Part shown: positions 1 through 8,520 of the stretch, one piece after another | Numbering within the stretch: position 1 is the first letter of the stretch | Layout: the number at the start of each line of letters is the position of its first letter | Assembly: GCF_009498295.1 (NCBI RefSeq) | Contig: NZ_CP040813.1 | Span: 2,115,001 to 2,179,000, forward strand | From: Oceanihabitans sp. IOP_32 | GTDB lineage: Bacteria > Bacteroidota > Bacteroidia > Flavobacteriales > Flavobacteriaceae | Reading direction: 5' to 3' | Length of the DNA stretch: 64,000 nt | Position numbers and translations under genes: made by a program | The notes under the pieces: generated by a model | Told to the model about the DNA's origin: nothing | The model's database searches: none | Seen by the model: the letters and a program-made list of their open reading frames with translations, nothing else

Positions 1-830
1 TGGTTGTTATTGAGATCTACAAAGCCATAAATAGGCGGTGTGGGCACTAATAATTTTCCAATTTCTGCTGTTACTGCCAATTTATTTTTGGGGTTAAATA
101 TAAAGTCGAACCCGCCTCCTAAGCGCAGCAATGTGGGTTGAAAATTGTCTTGTCCACCCTCGTCATAAGAAAATTTAGGTCCCATATTTTGTAAAGCAAA
201 ACCTGCTCTCCAGCGGCCATCAAAATTGTTGTAGGTTTTTATGTTGCTCTGATAAAAACCTGAAACATCTACACCAAAGGTGCTTGCTGCCGCGGTGTCA
301 TTGCTGCCTGTGTCAAGTTTTAGATCGGAGCGTAAATAGCGCATCGCTACAGATAGGGCAAACTTATCGCTTAAACGCAAGGCGTACGAGGCATCAATAG
401 TTAATTCATTTGGTCTTTGAATTAGGGATTGTGAAAATTCATCTTGCACAAATTCTATATCACCTAAGGAAAAGTACTTAAAGCTTGCCGCAAATGCGCT
501 ACGTTCGTCCAAACGATTAAAATAAGTAACATTGCCTAAAAATACATCATTCACCAATTTGTTTAGATATGGAGTGTAACTCACGGCTACTCCCGATTTC
601 GTGCTAGAGAAAGCATATTTTGCAGAATTCCATTGCTGGGAAAACGCATCTGCCGAGGTTGCAACGCCCATATCGCCCATCGAGGCAGCTCTCGCATCGG
701 GTGCAATTAATACAAAAGGCACACCTGTGGTGATGACTCTTCGCTCTTGATTATCGAAAACGATGGCTTCTTGAGCATTTGTTTTTAGTAGGATAACAAA
801 TAATAATAATAGCAATATTTTATTCTTCAT
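1..830 (-). CDS. porV: PorV, T9SS outer-membrane protein (C-terminus cut by window edge)
   Basis: PorV (LptO) is an outer-membrane beta-barrel of the type IX secretion system that shuttles cargo carrying a C-terminal sorting domain from the translocon to the attachment complex. Translating the minus strand from the ATG at 830 gives a signal peptide (MKNKILLLLLFVILLKTNAQ) and then the family hallmark near residue 45, APDARAASMGDMGVATSAD, followed by the QQWNSAKYAF segment and amphipathic strands typical of the barrel. About 276 codons are visible and the frame is still open at base 1, so the last third is missing. In gliding flavobacteria such as Flavobacterium johnsoniae porU sits between porV and gldJ; here no porU is present. 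Identification rests on the N-terminal motif and on gldJ next door. Confidence 0.88.
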   Translation of the reverse strand, partial: MKNKILLLLLFVILLKTNAQEAIVFDNQERRVITTGVPFVLIAPDARAASMGDMGVATSADAFSQQWNSAKYAFSSTKSGVAVSYTPYLNKLVNDVFLGNVTYFNRLDERSAFAASFKYFSLGDIEFVQDEFSQSLIQRPNELTIDASYALRLSDKFALSVAMRYLRSDLKLDTGSNDTAAASTFGVDVSGFYQSNIKTYNNFDGRWRAGFALQNMGPKFSYDEGGQDNFQPTLLRLGGGFDFIFNPKNKLAVTAEIGKLLVPTPPIYGFVDLNNN

Positions 831-1520
831 GAGCCATATTGTTTCAACAAATATAATTTTTATTTTAAGACTTTTTAGTAAACTTTAAAAGTTGTTAAGG
901 TCTTCTGTGGAGATATTCAGCTTCAATAAGTTGTAATAATTAGTGGTAAGACACTTTTTTTTGACGACTTCATTGTTCGTTTCTATTTGGTTTTGTCGAT
1001 AGCGCAATAGGTGCTTTCGTGTTCTTTTAAAACAGTTCATTGTTATACTAACGTTTATAAAAGTTGTCTATTGCAATACCGTATTGTTCGTATTCATTCT
1101 AAAATTCTTGAGTGACTTGAGTTTATGATTTGTATTCATTTCCTAAAAGTGGTCTGTGGCCTTTATAATGGTAAATTTTTAGATTCAATCATGTTTATCT
1201 CACAACAAAGTTGTCGATTGAAACTAATTTTTAGGTTTAGCGCTATATAAACATTGGCTTTAAAACTAAACTTATGGAGTAGTTTGTAAGACGGCTAAAT
1301 TTTTATCCTGTTTCCATAAAAATAGTAATAAATTTGTAAAAAACACGTTTATAAACAACCGTATGGTCTTAATGAAACGGTTAAATTATCGTTGTAATGC
1401 TTAAAAAACAAGACGAAATACATGTTTTTTTGGTTAAAATGTAAAAAACTAGTTGTCATATTCGGTTAAATCATTATATTGCATCACCAAATTATTATCA
1501 GCTTACGTAAACGAATAACT
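831..1520. other. Non-coding gap between divergent porV and gldJ
   Basis: About 690 bases with no open frame that looks like protein on either strand. The place is where porU lies in related genomes, and I found no recognisable fragment of it. The gap must hold the divergent promoters of porV and gldJ. A candidate gldJ promoter is TTG at 1453-1455 and TATATTGC at 1475-1482, 19 bases apart, close to but not exactly the Bacteroidetes consensus. Confidence 0.6.
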
Positions 1521-3209
1521 ATGAAAAAAATTTTAGCACTAAGGGTTATGGTAGTTTTAATGCTATTTTTAACCGTTATGGGTTGTAATAAATCTTCCAG
1601 CTCGAAGAACAGCTCTAGAGCCACAGGATGGCAGATTAACGACAGGCAAGGAGGTTTTCAATACAATACTAGTTTTAAAGAACAAGAAACTGGTCCAGGT
1701 TTGGTTTTTATCGAAGGTGGTACATTCACTAAAGGAAAAGTTCAGGATGATGTTATGCACGATTGGAATAATACGCCGTCGCAGCAGCATGTTCAATCTT
1801 TTTACATGGATGAGACCGAGGTTACCAATGTGATGTATCTGGAATATTTGGATTGGATTAAACGTGTTTATCCACCATCAAACGACAATTTTAGAGCGAT
1901 TTATCACGGTGCCTTACCAGATACTTTAGTTTGGAGAAACCGTTTAGGTTATAATGAAATTTTAACCGAAAACTATTTGCGTCATCCAGGTTATGCTGAG
2001 TATCCTGTGGTTGGTGTAAGTTGGATTCAAGCTGTAGAGTTTGCTAATTGGAGATCCGATCGTGTTGGAGAAAAAGCCCTACAAGATGCAGGTTACCTAA
2101 AAAAAGGTTCGCATTTAAACGATGTGAGTGCCGATGCTACTTTTAGTACCCACACTTATATTAACGCGCCAACACTTACTTACGGTGGTAACGAAGAGGT
2201 TATAAATCCTGAGAAAGGAAGGGGTAGAAATGTGCAAACCGATGCCGATGGCAATCCTGTAAATGTTTATGCAAAAATAGAATCTGGAATAATACCAGTA
2301 AAATATAGACTTCCAACTGAAACGGAATGGGAATATGCAGCACTTGGATTGAGTGAGTTAAGAGATTTTAACTTGCAAAGAGGACGAAAAAAATACCCAT
2401 GGGACGGGCAATACACACGTTCAGAAAAACGAAAAACTCGAGGTGACCAATTGGCCAATTTCAAGCAAGGTAAGGGAGATTATGGTGGAATTGCTGGATG
2501 GTCTGATGATGGTGCCGATATTACAAACGCTGTGAAATCTTATCCTCCAAACGATTTTGGATTATACGATATGGCAGGAAATGTTGCAGAATGGGTAGCC
2601 GATGTTTACAGACCGATTATAGACGACGAGTATAACGATTTTAATTACTTTCGTGGAAATATTTATACCAAAAACGCTATTAACGATGATGGCACGGTTA
2701 AAGTGGTGACACCAGATAATATTGTTTACGACACTTTGTCTACTGGAAAATTAGTTGCAAGAAATTTACCTGGGCAAATATTACAGGTGCCAGTAGATGA
2801 AAACGAAACCTACTTGAGAACGAATTTCGACAGAAGTGACGCTAGAAACTTTAGAGATGGCGATAAGCGCTCTTCGCGATATTTTGAAAGCTTTAATGAC
2901 GACGAATTTGATACCGCTGAGCCAAGTTCTAATACCGGCAAAATGTATAACTCTCCAAAACATTCTGTTTCTAGAGATTCTCTGGGGAATATTGTAAGGG
3001 AGTATGATAGAAACAGTAATCGTACCTCTTTAATTAACGACAATGTTCGGGTGTATAAAGGAGGATCATGGAAAGATAGAGTTTATTGGTTAGACCCTGC
3101 GCAGCGACGTTATTTTCCAGAGGATATGGCAACCGATTACATAGGATTTAGATGTGCGATGTCTCGTGTAGGCACCAAAAGCAAAAACAAAAAAAAGGTA
3201 AGAGGATAA
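1521..3209 (+). CDS. gldJ: GldJ, gliding motility / T9SS lipoprotein
   Basis: GldJ is an outer-membrane lipoprotein, related to GldK, needed for gliding and for stability of the T9SS core ring. The frame can be read from 1479, but the ATG at 1521 gives a clean lipoprotein signal (MKKILALRVMVVLMLFLTVMGC, lipid Cys at residue 22) and a mature length of about 540 residues, as in known GldJ. The rest is an FGE-sulfatase/SUMF1-type fold: GLVFIEGGTFTKG near residue 59, MDETEVTNVMY near 95, PVVGVSWIQAVEFANWRS near 160, YRLPTETEWEYAALG near 265, YDMAGNVAEWVADVY near 345 and VYKGGSWKDRVYW near 515, ending in IGFRCAM. A hairpin terminator follows at once, so murF is likely transcribed separately although gldJ-murF order is conserved in the family. 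Confidence 0.95.
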   Translation: MKKILALRVMVVLMLFLTVMGCNKSSSSKNSSRATGWQINDRQGGFQYNTSFKEQETGPGLVFIEGGTFTKGKVQDDVMHDWNNTPSQQHVQSFYMDETEVTNVMYLEYLDWIKRVYPPSNDNFRAIYHGALPDTLVWRNRLGYNEILTENYLRHPGYAEYPVVGVSWIQAVEFANWRSDRVGEKALQDAGYLKKGSHLNDVSADATFSTHTYINAPTLTYGGNEEVINPEKGRGRNVQTDADGNPVNVYAKIESGIIPVKYRLPTETEWEYAALGLSELRDFNLQRGRKKYPWDGQYTRSEKRKTRGDQLANFKQGKGDYGGIAGWSDDGADITNAVKSYPPNDFGLYDMAGNVAEWVADVYRPIIDDEYNDFNYFRGNIYTKNAINDDGTVKVVTPDNIVYDTLSTGKLVARNLPGQILQVPVDENETYLRTNFDRSDARNFRDGDKRSSRYFESFNDDEFDTAEPSSNTGKMYNSPKHSVSRDSLGNIVREYDRNSNRTSLINDNVRVYKGGSWKDRVYWLDPAQRRYFPEDMATDYIGFRCAMSRVGTKSKNKKKVRG

Positions 3210-3232
3210 AAAAAGCATAGATTATTCCATGG

Positions 3233-3262
3233 AAGCCCTAGCGTATGTTAGGGCTTTTTTAT
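3233..3262 (+). terminator. Intrinsic terminator after gldJ
   Basis: Stem AAGCCCTA (3233-3240) and TAGGGCTT (3249-3256) around an 8-base loop, followed by a run of T, 24 bases after the gldJ stop codon. Confidence 0.85.
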
Positions 3263-3586
3263 TTTTATTCACTAGTGTGCCATTAAAAATATTATAATGC
3301 TGTCAATCCTTTTAAAATAAAGAACTTTGTACATTTTTTAAAATGTCACCTTGCTTATTTGAAATAATTATTAAGATTTAAAGGAGCTATTTTGTTAATT
3401 AAAGCACTTCTGTTTATCAGTTAGTTAGAATCAAGTCGTGGTTCTTATGTCTATTAGCGAAGCGGTCTTATGTCTTTTGTCGGACATTAATGATTTTTAT
3501 TTTTTAAAACTAAATGGTTTTGCTTGTATTTCTATTAAATTTGTGACGCCAGTTTTTATGAGATTCTTAACGTTAAACTATTACAA
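3263..3586. other. Intergenic region before murF
   Basis: About 320 AT-rich bases with no supported gene. It contains a short copy of a locally repeated phrase (gcgaagcggtcttatg near 3457) of the kind seen in flavobacterial intergenic repeats. It presumably carries the murF promoter, but no convincing TAnnTTTG box was found. Confidence 0.45.
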
Positions 3587-4864
3587 TTGAAAATTCAAGA
3601 CCTACACCGTTTATTTTTGTCCTGCCATGCAGTATGTACAGATACCAGAACCATAAAAAAGGATGATATTTATTTTGCACTTAAAGGCGAAAATTTTAAT
3701 GGCAATATTTACGCAGAAAACGCTTTGAGTAAAGGCGCTAAATATGTAGTTATTGATGAAGAAAAATACAAGAGTTCACCCAGTTGTATCGTTGTAAATA
3801 ATGTTCTAGAAACGCTTCAAGAACTCGCCTCATATCACCGCAGCTATTTAAACCTTCCTATTGTAGCCTTGACAGGTAGCAATGGTAAAACAACAACTAA
3901 AGAGTTAATACATGCTGTGCTTTTAGAACGGTATAAAACTAAGGCCACTTTTGGTAACTTAAACAATCATATAGGGGTGCCTTTAACATTACTTTCTATG
4001 GACAGTAAGACAGAAATTGGTATTGTAGAGATGGGAGCCAACCACTTAAACGAAATTGCTTTTTTGTGTGCTCTTGCGCAACCAGACTATGGTTATATAA
4101 CTAATTTTGGTAAAGCACATTTAGAAGGTTTTGGTGGCGTCGACGGCGTAATTAAGGGTAAAAGTGAAATGTATGATTATTTAATGGCTCATCATAAAAC
4201 CATTTTTGTTAATGGCAATGATTCCATTCAAACGGAAAAAACATCAGGGTCAAATCGTATAATATTTGGAGATAAAGCTAATACAAACATTAAAGTTTCT
4301 TTTATTGATGCCAGTCCTTTTGTAAGCTGTGAATATAAAGATCTGGTTATTAACAGTAAGCTTGTAGGAGATTATAATTTTAATAATATTGCTGCAGCGA
4401 TTGCTATCGGTGATTATTTTAAAGTTGAGCCAACCGCTATTAAAAAGGCAATCGAAAATTACAGACCTACAAATAATAGATCCCAAATTATTACCAGAGG
4501 TACGACCAAAATTATATTGGATGCTTATAATGCTAACCCTACTAGTATGACCGCTGCTTTGCTTAATTTTAATAAACAAACGGGGCGTAAAATGGCTATT
4601 CTAGGTGATATGTTCGAGCTCGGTAAAGCGGCTAAAGAAGAACATCAAAACATTCTGAATTTAGCACGTGATTTAAATGTTGATGCAGTGGTTTCTATAG
4701 GAGAAAACTTCTATCAATCTGAGGCTAAATCAAAAAAAATAAAACAATACCAGTCTTTCGAAGAATTTAAAAAAGGGTTCGATTTTTCACAGTTAGAAAA
4801 CCTAAGTTTGTTAATTAAGGGGTCCCGAGGCATGGCTTTAGAGCGCGTTTTAGATCTATTCTAA
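3587..4864 (+). CDS. murF: UDP-N-acetylmuramoyl-tripeptide--D-alanyl-D-alanine ligase
   Basis: MurF is the last cytoplasmic peptide ligase of peptidoglycan synthesis; it joins D-Ala-D-Ala to the UDP-MurNAc tripeptide using ATP. The 425-residue protein has the N-terminal UMP-binding domain with CTDTRTIKKDDIYFALKGEN (residues 17-36), the ATP-binding loop VALTGSNGKTTTKE near residue 93, the NLNNHIGVPLTLL segment near 125, the EMGANHLNEIAFL segment near 147, DAYNANPTSM near 308 and LGDMFELG near 338, all typical of MurF rather than MurC, D or E. The start is TTG; there is no in-frame ATG that keeps the N-terminal domain intact. It follows gldJ in the same direction, as in other Flavobacteriaceae. 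Confidence 0.95.
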   Translation: MKIQDLHRLFLSCHAVCTDTRTIKKDDIYFALKGENFNGNIYAENALSKGAKYVVIDEEKYKSSPSCIVVNNVLETLQELASYHRSYLNLPIVALTGSNGKTTTKELIHAVLLERYKTKATFGNLNNHIGVPLTLLSMDSKTEIGIVEMGANHLNEIAFLCALAQPDYGYITNFGKAHLEGFGGVDGVIKGKSEMYDYLMAHHKTIFVNGNDSIQTEKTSGSNRIIFGDKANTNIKVSFIDASPFVSCEYKDLVINSKLVGDYNFNNIAAAIAIGDYFKVEPTAIKKAIENYRPTNNRSQIITRGTTKIILDAYNANPTSMTAALLNFNKQTGRKMAILGDMFELGKAAKEEHQNILNLARDLNVDAVVSIGENFYQSEAKSKKIKQYQSFEEFKKGFDFSQLENLSLLIKGSRGMALERVLDLF

Positions 4865-4912
4865 TTTTTAATGTAGTGCTATTATCTTTTTGTTAAATGT
4901 GCTAAGGGGCTT

Positions 4913-5176
4913 ATACCAAATTAACCATGTCATGTCGCCTGTAATTCGTTTACTCACATTTTTTTATTTTATAAATAGGTGTTCATGATGTGCTTCTCAG
5001 TTCTTTTTCGCCCATATTTCGGTATCAAATAAAACCATAACTTTGGCTAGGCTTTGATTTTAGCTCACGCCCATATTATAGTAAAATAACGAGTTTGTGA
5101 ATCTGCGATTTCTATTTCATCTGAACGAAAAATAATGTAAATTCACCATCGGACATTTTAAAATTAAATTGGTATC
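4913..5176. repeat. MITE-like element with imperfect terminal inverted repeats
   Basis: The stretch between murF and the next gene holds no reading frame but begins with ttataccaaattaa (from about 4912) and ends with ttaaattggtatca (to about 5176), which are imperfect inverted copies of each other. Both ends also carry an atgtc / gacat word a few bases inside. The size, non-coding content and inverted ends suggest a non-autonomous transposable element or remnant. No target duplication could be assigned with certainty. Confidence 0.35.
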
Positions 5177-5236
5177 AAAAATGCTATTTTACAACAAGAT
5201 TTAGTTTTTTATTCCAATGTATTTATTAGCACAAAA

Positions 5237-5264
5237 AAAAGAAGAAAACTGATTTTCTTCTTTT
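5237..5264 (-). terminator. Hairpin terminator of the 5290-6072 gene
   Basis: AAAAGAAGAAAA and TTTTCTTCTTTT form a 12-pair stem with loop CTGA, just downstream of the minus-strand stop at 5290. It is A-rich on one side and T-rich on the other and could work in both directions. Confidence 0.7.
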
Positions 5265-5289
5265 AATATTTTTGAATCTATTTTTAGAG

Positions 5290-6072
5290 CTAATTTCTGT
5301 TCCGGCTTAAAAGTTTATATTCTTCGTAGCATTCACTAATCGCATCAAGTACTTGTAAGTCGTTGGCTGTTTGAATAAATTCTTTGGAGTAGTTGCACTG
5401 TCTAACAATTTCATCTAAATCTACACGATCAACCTGTAATAAAACGGTGAGCATTTCCCTGTCAAAACGAGAGGCCAAGATATTTCTAATCTCATCATCT
5501 TCTTTCATTTTTCTCAGTTTACGCAATTCATTGGGTTTCTCTCCAAACATGCGGTAAAGAAAATCTGCTGGATTAAAAATAGAGCCTAATATTTTAGTTA
5601 CGGCTGTTTGCCTTCCAGCTTCATATCCAGTGCTTGGTAAGCCAGATATGCTATATCTAAAATTACTGTTTATCTCAGGTACTTGCAACACGTCAACCTC
5701 TAAAAACCCTGTTAGTTTTAACTGATTAATCACGACTTCTTCCAGTGCTAATGCTAATTCTGTAAGCTCAATCTTAGAATTACCAAATTTCAACCAGTCG
5801 TTCGTAACACGGACCTTAATAGATTTAAAACCCAAATAGGAGAAATGTAGTGTGTCATTTACCTTAGCAGATATTTTAAACTCACCATTGCTATTAGTTG
5901 TTGTACCAATAACCTGATTAAGGTTTACAATATTTACACTTTCAAGGGGTGTATTATCGGCAGAATTAACAACGATACCTGTCGCTTTGGCTACGTCTTG
6001 AGCAAAACAAAGTGATGTGGTTAGTATAAAAATAAATAGCGTTAAATAGTTTTTCATCTGCATAAATTTCAT
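5290..6072 (-). CDS. Exported protein with carboxypeptidase-like regulatory domain
   Basis: A 260-residue secreted or envelope protein. A signal peptide (MKNYLTLFIFILTTSLCFAQ, starting at internal Met 6, base 6057) is followed by a CarboxypepD_reg-like beta-sandwich at residues 25-105: ATGIVVNSADNTPLESVNIV, TTTNSNGEFKI, and DTLHFSYLGFKSIKV. This domain forms the plug-side extension of many TonB-dependent receptors but here stands alone, with about 150 helical residues after it (KMKEDDEIRNILASRFDREM). Such stand-alone proteins are common in Bacteroidetes and their role is unknown. Either Met 1 or Met 6 may be the start; Met 6 fits the signal peptide better. Confidence 0.75.
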   Translation of the reverse strand: MKFMQMKNYLTLFIFILTTSLCFAQDVAKATGIVVNSADNTPLESVNIVNLNQVIGTTTNSNGEFKISAKVNDTLHFSYLGFKSIKVRVTNDWLKFGNSKIELTELALALEEVVINQLKLTGFLEVDVLQVPEINSNFRYSISGLPSTGYEAGRQTAVTKILGSIFNPADFLYRMFGEKPNELRKLRKMKEDDEIRNILASRFDREMLTVLLQVDRVDLDEIVRQCNYSKEFIQTANDLQVLDAISECYEEYKLLSRNRN

Positions 6073-6243
6073 AGCTTTTTCATGGTTAAATGTTCAACCA
6101 TCAACAATCTAGTGTGTCATTAAAGAATTAATGGTGTTAATACCTGTTTTTATCCTAGAAATTACTAGATTGGTTTTAATGTAAATGTACTAAACTAATT
6201 AGTAATAATGCGCCTTAATTTTTCAATTTGACTTAAAATTAAC

Positions 6244-6290
6244 AAAAAAAAGTTTTGATTTTCAAGAAAACTAAAAATCAAAACTTTTTT
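6244..6290 (-). terminator. Terminator of the DEAD-box helicase gene
   Basis: A long stem, AAAAAGTTTTGATTTT against AAAATCAAAACTTTTT, around a loop of about 10 bases, lies some 40 bases beyond the minus-strand stop at 6333 and ends in T-rich sequence on that strand. Confidence 0.8.
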
Positions 6291-6332
6291 GGTTATTTTA
6301 ATACTATTTATTTTGTCAATATTGCTGTTGTA

Positions 6333-8135
6333 TTAGCGTCTTGAACGTCGTGGTACAGAGGGTCCAGAACCAGAGTCTGAGCGTCTTGGTTTAGCATAAG
6401 ATGAGCTCCCACTGCGTCTGTCGCTTCGGCTTCCTGAGTTTGTTCGTTTGTCATCACGTCTTCCGCTACTGCGTCGATCATTACCTTTTCCGCCGCTGCG
6501 TTTAAAATCGCGTCGTCTTCCGCCTCCACGGTTTTCAGATACTTCTACATTTACAAAACGACCATCGTGTTTATAATCTGTAAAGAAAGCAAGTACCTTA
6601 TCTTTTAATTCATTTTCAGTATTAAAAAAGGAGAAGCTATCTTTTACTTCAACTTTAAACACATCGTCTCTACCCAGTTCTAAAACTTCTTTTAAGAAAT
6701 CTTTAAGCTTCATCCAATCGAAACCATCTTTAGCACCTACGTTTATAAAGTAACGTGTAGAATTAGATTTTCCACCAAAATCTCTACCACCATCTCTATC
6801 AAAAGAGCTTTCGGCTATGTTTAAGTTTTTAGATTTATTATAGTAATTATAAAAGCGCGTAAATTCTACTGAAAAGAATTTTTTAATTAACTCGTCTTTG
6901 TCTGTATCAGCAAATAATTCGTTAATACTGTCTAAGTGTTTATTAATTTCAGGATTTATTTCTGTATTATGAATTTTATTAGCGAGCGACATGAGTTGTA
7001 TTTCACAAATATCTGCGCCATCTGGAATTTCTTTTTTCTCGAATTTCTTTTTTATTACGCGTTCAATACTTTTAATTTTACGCACTTCACTTTTAGAAAC
7101 TATCGCCATGGAGACACCCGTTCTTCCGGCACGACCTGTTCTACCTGAGCGGTGAGTATAGACTTCGGGCTCGTCGGGCAATTGGTAATGTATTACGTGT
7201 GTAATATTATCGACATCAATACCACGCGCCGCAACATCGGTTGCCACTAGGGTTTGAATTTGTTTGTTTCTAAACGATTTCATTACCAAATCACGCTGAT
7301 TCTGGCTTAAATCACCATGCAATGCGCCAGCATTATAACCGTCTTCAATAAGTTGTTCTGCCACCTTTTGGGTGTCACGTTTGGTACGACAAAATACCAC
7401 AGAAAAAATATCTGGATTAGCATCCGATAAGCGCTTTAACGCTTGATATCTATCTCTAGCATTCACCAGATAGTATTCGTGAGTCACTTGGCTAGTACTT
7501 TCATTTTTATTTCCAACAGTAATTTCCTGAGGATTTTTCATGAATTTTTTAGAAATCGTAGCCACTTCTTTTGGCATTGTTGCAGAGAATAACCATGTGC
7601 TTTTGTCCTCTGGCGTGTGCGATAAAATATCGGTAATATCTTCTTTAAAGCCCATGTTTAACATCTCGTCGGCCTCGTCTAATACCGCATATTCAATTTT
7701 GCTGATATCAACCAAACGTCTGCTAATCATGTCTTTCATACGGCCAGGAGTCGCCACAATAATTTGGGCGCCACGTTTTACCTCGCGTGCTTGGTCTGTA
7801 ATGCTAGAACCACCATAAATGGCCACGACGTTTAAACCTTTACAGTATTTACCGTAATTTTTCATTTCGTTGGTAATTTGTAAACAAAGTTCGCGTGTCG
7901 GACTTAAAATTAAACCTTGGGTGGTTCGACTATCCACATCTATTTTCTCTAGCATTGGAAATCCGAAAGCAGCTGTTTTACCGGTTCCTGTTTGGGCTAA
8001 TGCTACTAAATCGGTTTCCGATTCTAATAAAATTGGGATGGCTTTTTCTTGTACTTCACTCGGTTTCGTAAAACCTAAATCTGTAATGGCTTGTAATAAA
8101 TGGTCGTTAAGACCTAATTCTTGGAATGTGCTCAT
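6333..8135 (-). CDS. deaD: DEAD-box ATP-dependent RNA helicase, DeaD/CsdA-like
   Basis: An ATP-driven RNA helicase expected to help ribosome assembly and RNA decay, often at low temperature. Order of parts in 600 residues: Q motif at 2-35, Walker A AQTGTGKT at 47-54, PTRELCLQI near 79, TPGRMKD near 129, DEAD box at 153-156, SATMP at 184, the C-terminal RecA domain with ARGIDVDNITHVIHYQLP and HRSGRTGRAGR near 325, then a DbpA-type RNA-binding domain at about 450-530 (STRYFINVGAKDGFDWMKLK) and a basic Arg/Gly/Ser-rich tail of about 65 residues. The DbpA-type domain puts it closer to DeaD/DbpA than to RhlE. It is monocistronic, with its own terminator and a structured leader. Confidence 0.92.
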   Translation of the reverse strand: MSTFQELGLNDHLLQAITDLGFTKPSEVQEKAIPILLESETDLVALAQTGTGKTAAFGFPMLEKIDVDSRTTQGLILSPTRELCLQITNEMKNYGKYCKGLNVVAIYGGSSITDQAREVKRGAQIIVATPGRMKDMISRRLVDISKIEYAVLDEADEMLNMGFKEDITDILSHTPEDKSTWLFSATMPKEVATISKKFMKNPQEITVGNKNESTSQVTHEYYLVNARDRYQALKRLSDANPDIFSVVFCRTKRDTQKVAEQLIEDGYNAGALHGDLSQNQRDLVMKSFRNKQIQTLVATDVAARGIDVDNITHVIHYQLPDEPEVYTHRSGRTGRAGRTGVSMAIVSKSEVRKIKSIERVIKKKFEKKEIPDGADICEIQLMSLANKIHNTEINPEINKHLDSINELFADTDKDELIKKFFSVEFTRFYNYYNKSKNLNIAESSFDRDGGRDFGGKSNSTRYFINVGAKDGFDWMKLKDFLKEVLELGRDDVFKVEVKDSFSFFNTENELKDKVLAFFTDYKHDGRFVNVEVSENRGGGRRRDFKRSGGKGNDRRSSGRRDDKRTNSGSRSDRRSGSSSYAKPRRSDSGSGPSVPRRSRR

Positions 8136-8274
8136 TCTATATGTAAGTATTCGATTAAGTTATGCGGTGTTACATAAAGAAGCGAATCGACATACTTAAC
8201 CTTAAACCTCTAGTAACACATCCTCACTCTGAGGAATTTAAACCCATAATGCTGGGTTTCAAGCTGCAAATATA
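8136..8274 (-). promoter_or_regulatory. Structured 5' leader and promoter of the helicase gene
   Basis: On the minus strand a TATATTTG box (8267-8274) matches the Bacteroidetes -7 element. It is followed by two compact hairpins, AAACCCA/TGGGTTT (8240-8259) and CCTCA/TGAGG (8222-8234), and then by about 85 bases before the ATG at 8135. A leader of over 100 bases with hairpins is reminiscent of cold-induced helicase mRNAs; regulation is inferred from that alone. No good -33 TTTG was found at the usual spacing. Confidence 0.5.
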
Positions 8275-8520
8275 AATAAATTATCGGTTTCTCATTCCAG
8301 CAAAGGCAACTATCTCAAAAATTAAATAAATAAAATGTTTTATTTGGGCGTTTTAACACGCTTTACTCAATGGTTTTTATTTAAATTTTTTGAAATCGTG
8401 AATATAAATATTTCACTACTCGCTCCTCCTGCGTCGGGAGCTCAAACATGCCGTTCTAACGTTAACGTATTGATTTGCTTGTTTTTGAAGAGTGTTTTGT
8501 TCAGAAGGAGGCACGACTGA
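8275..8520. other. Intergenic sequence before the repeat array
   Basis: No supported gene. It includes the phrase ttgggcgttttaacacgc (about 8345), which resembles the ttttgggcgtacggc sequence near 32632 and is probably a fragment of a dispersed intergenic repeat. Confidence 0.4.

Noticed and set aside
8335-8520. 61-residue plus-strand frame before the repeat array
   Set aside because: No ribosome site, no protein-like composition, and it runs into the repeat array.
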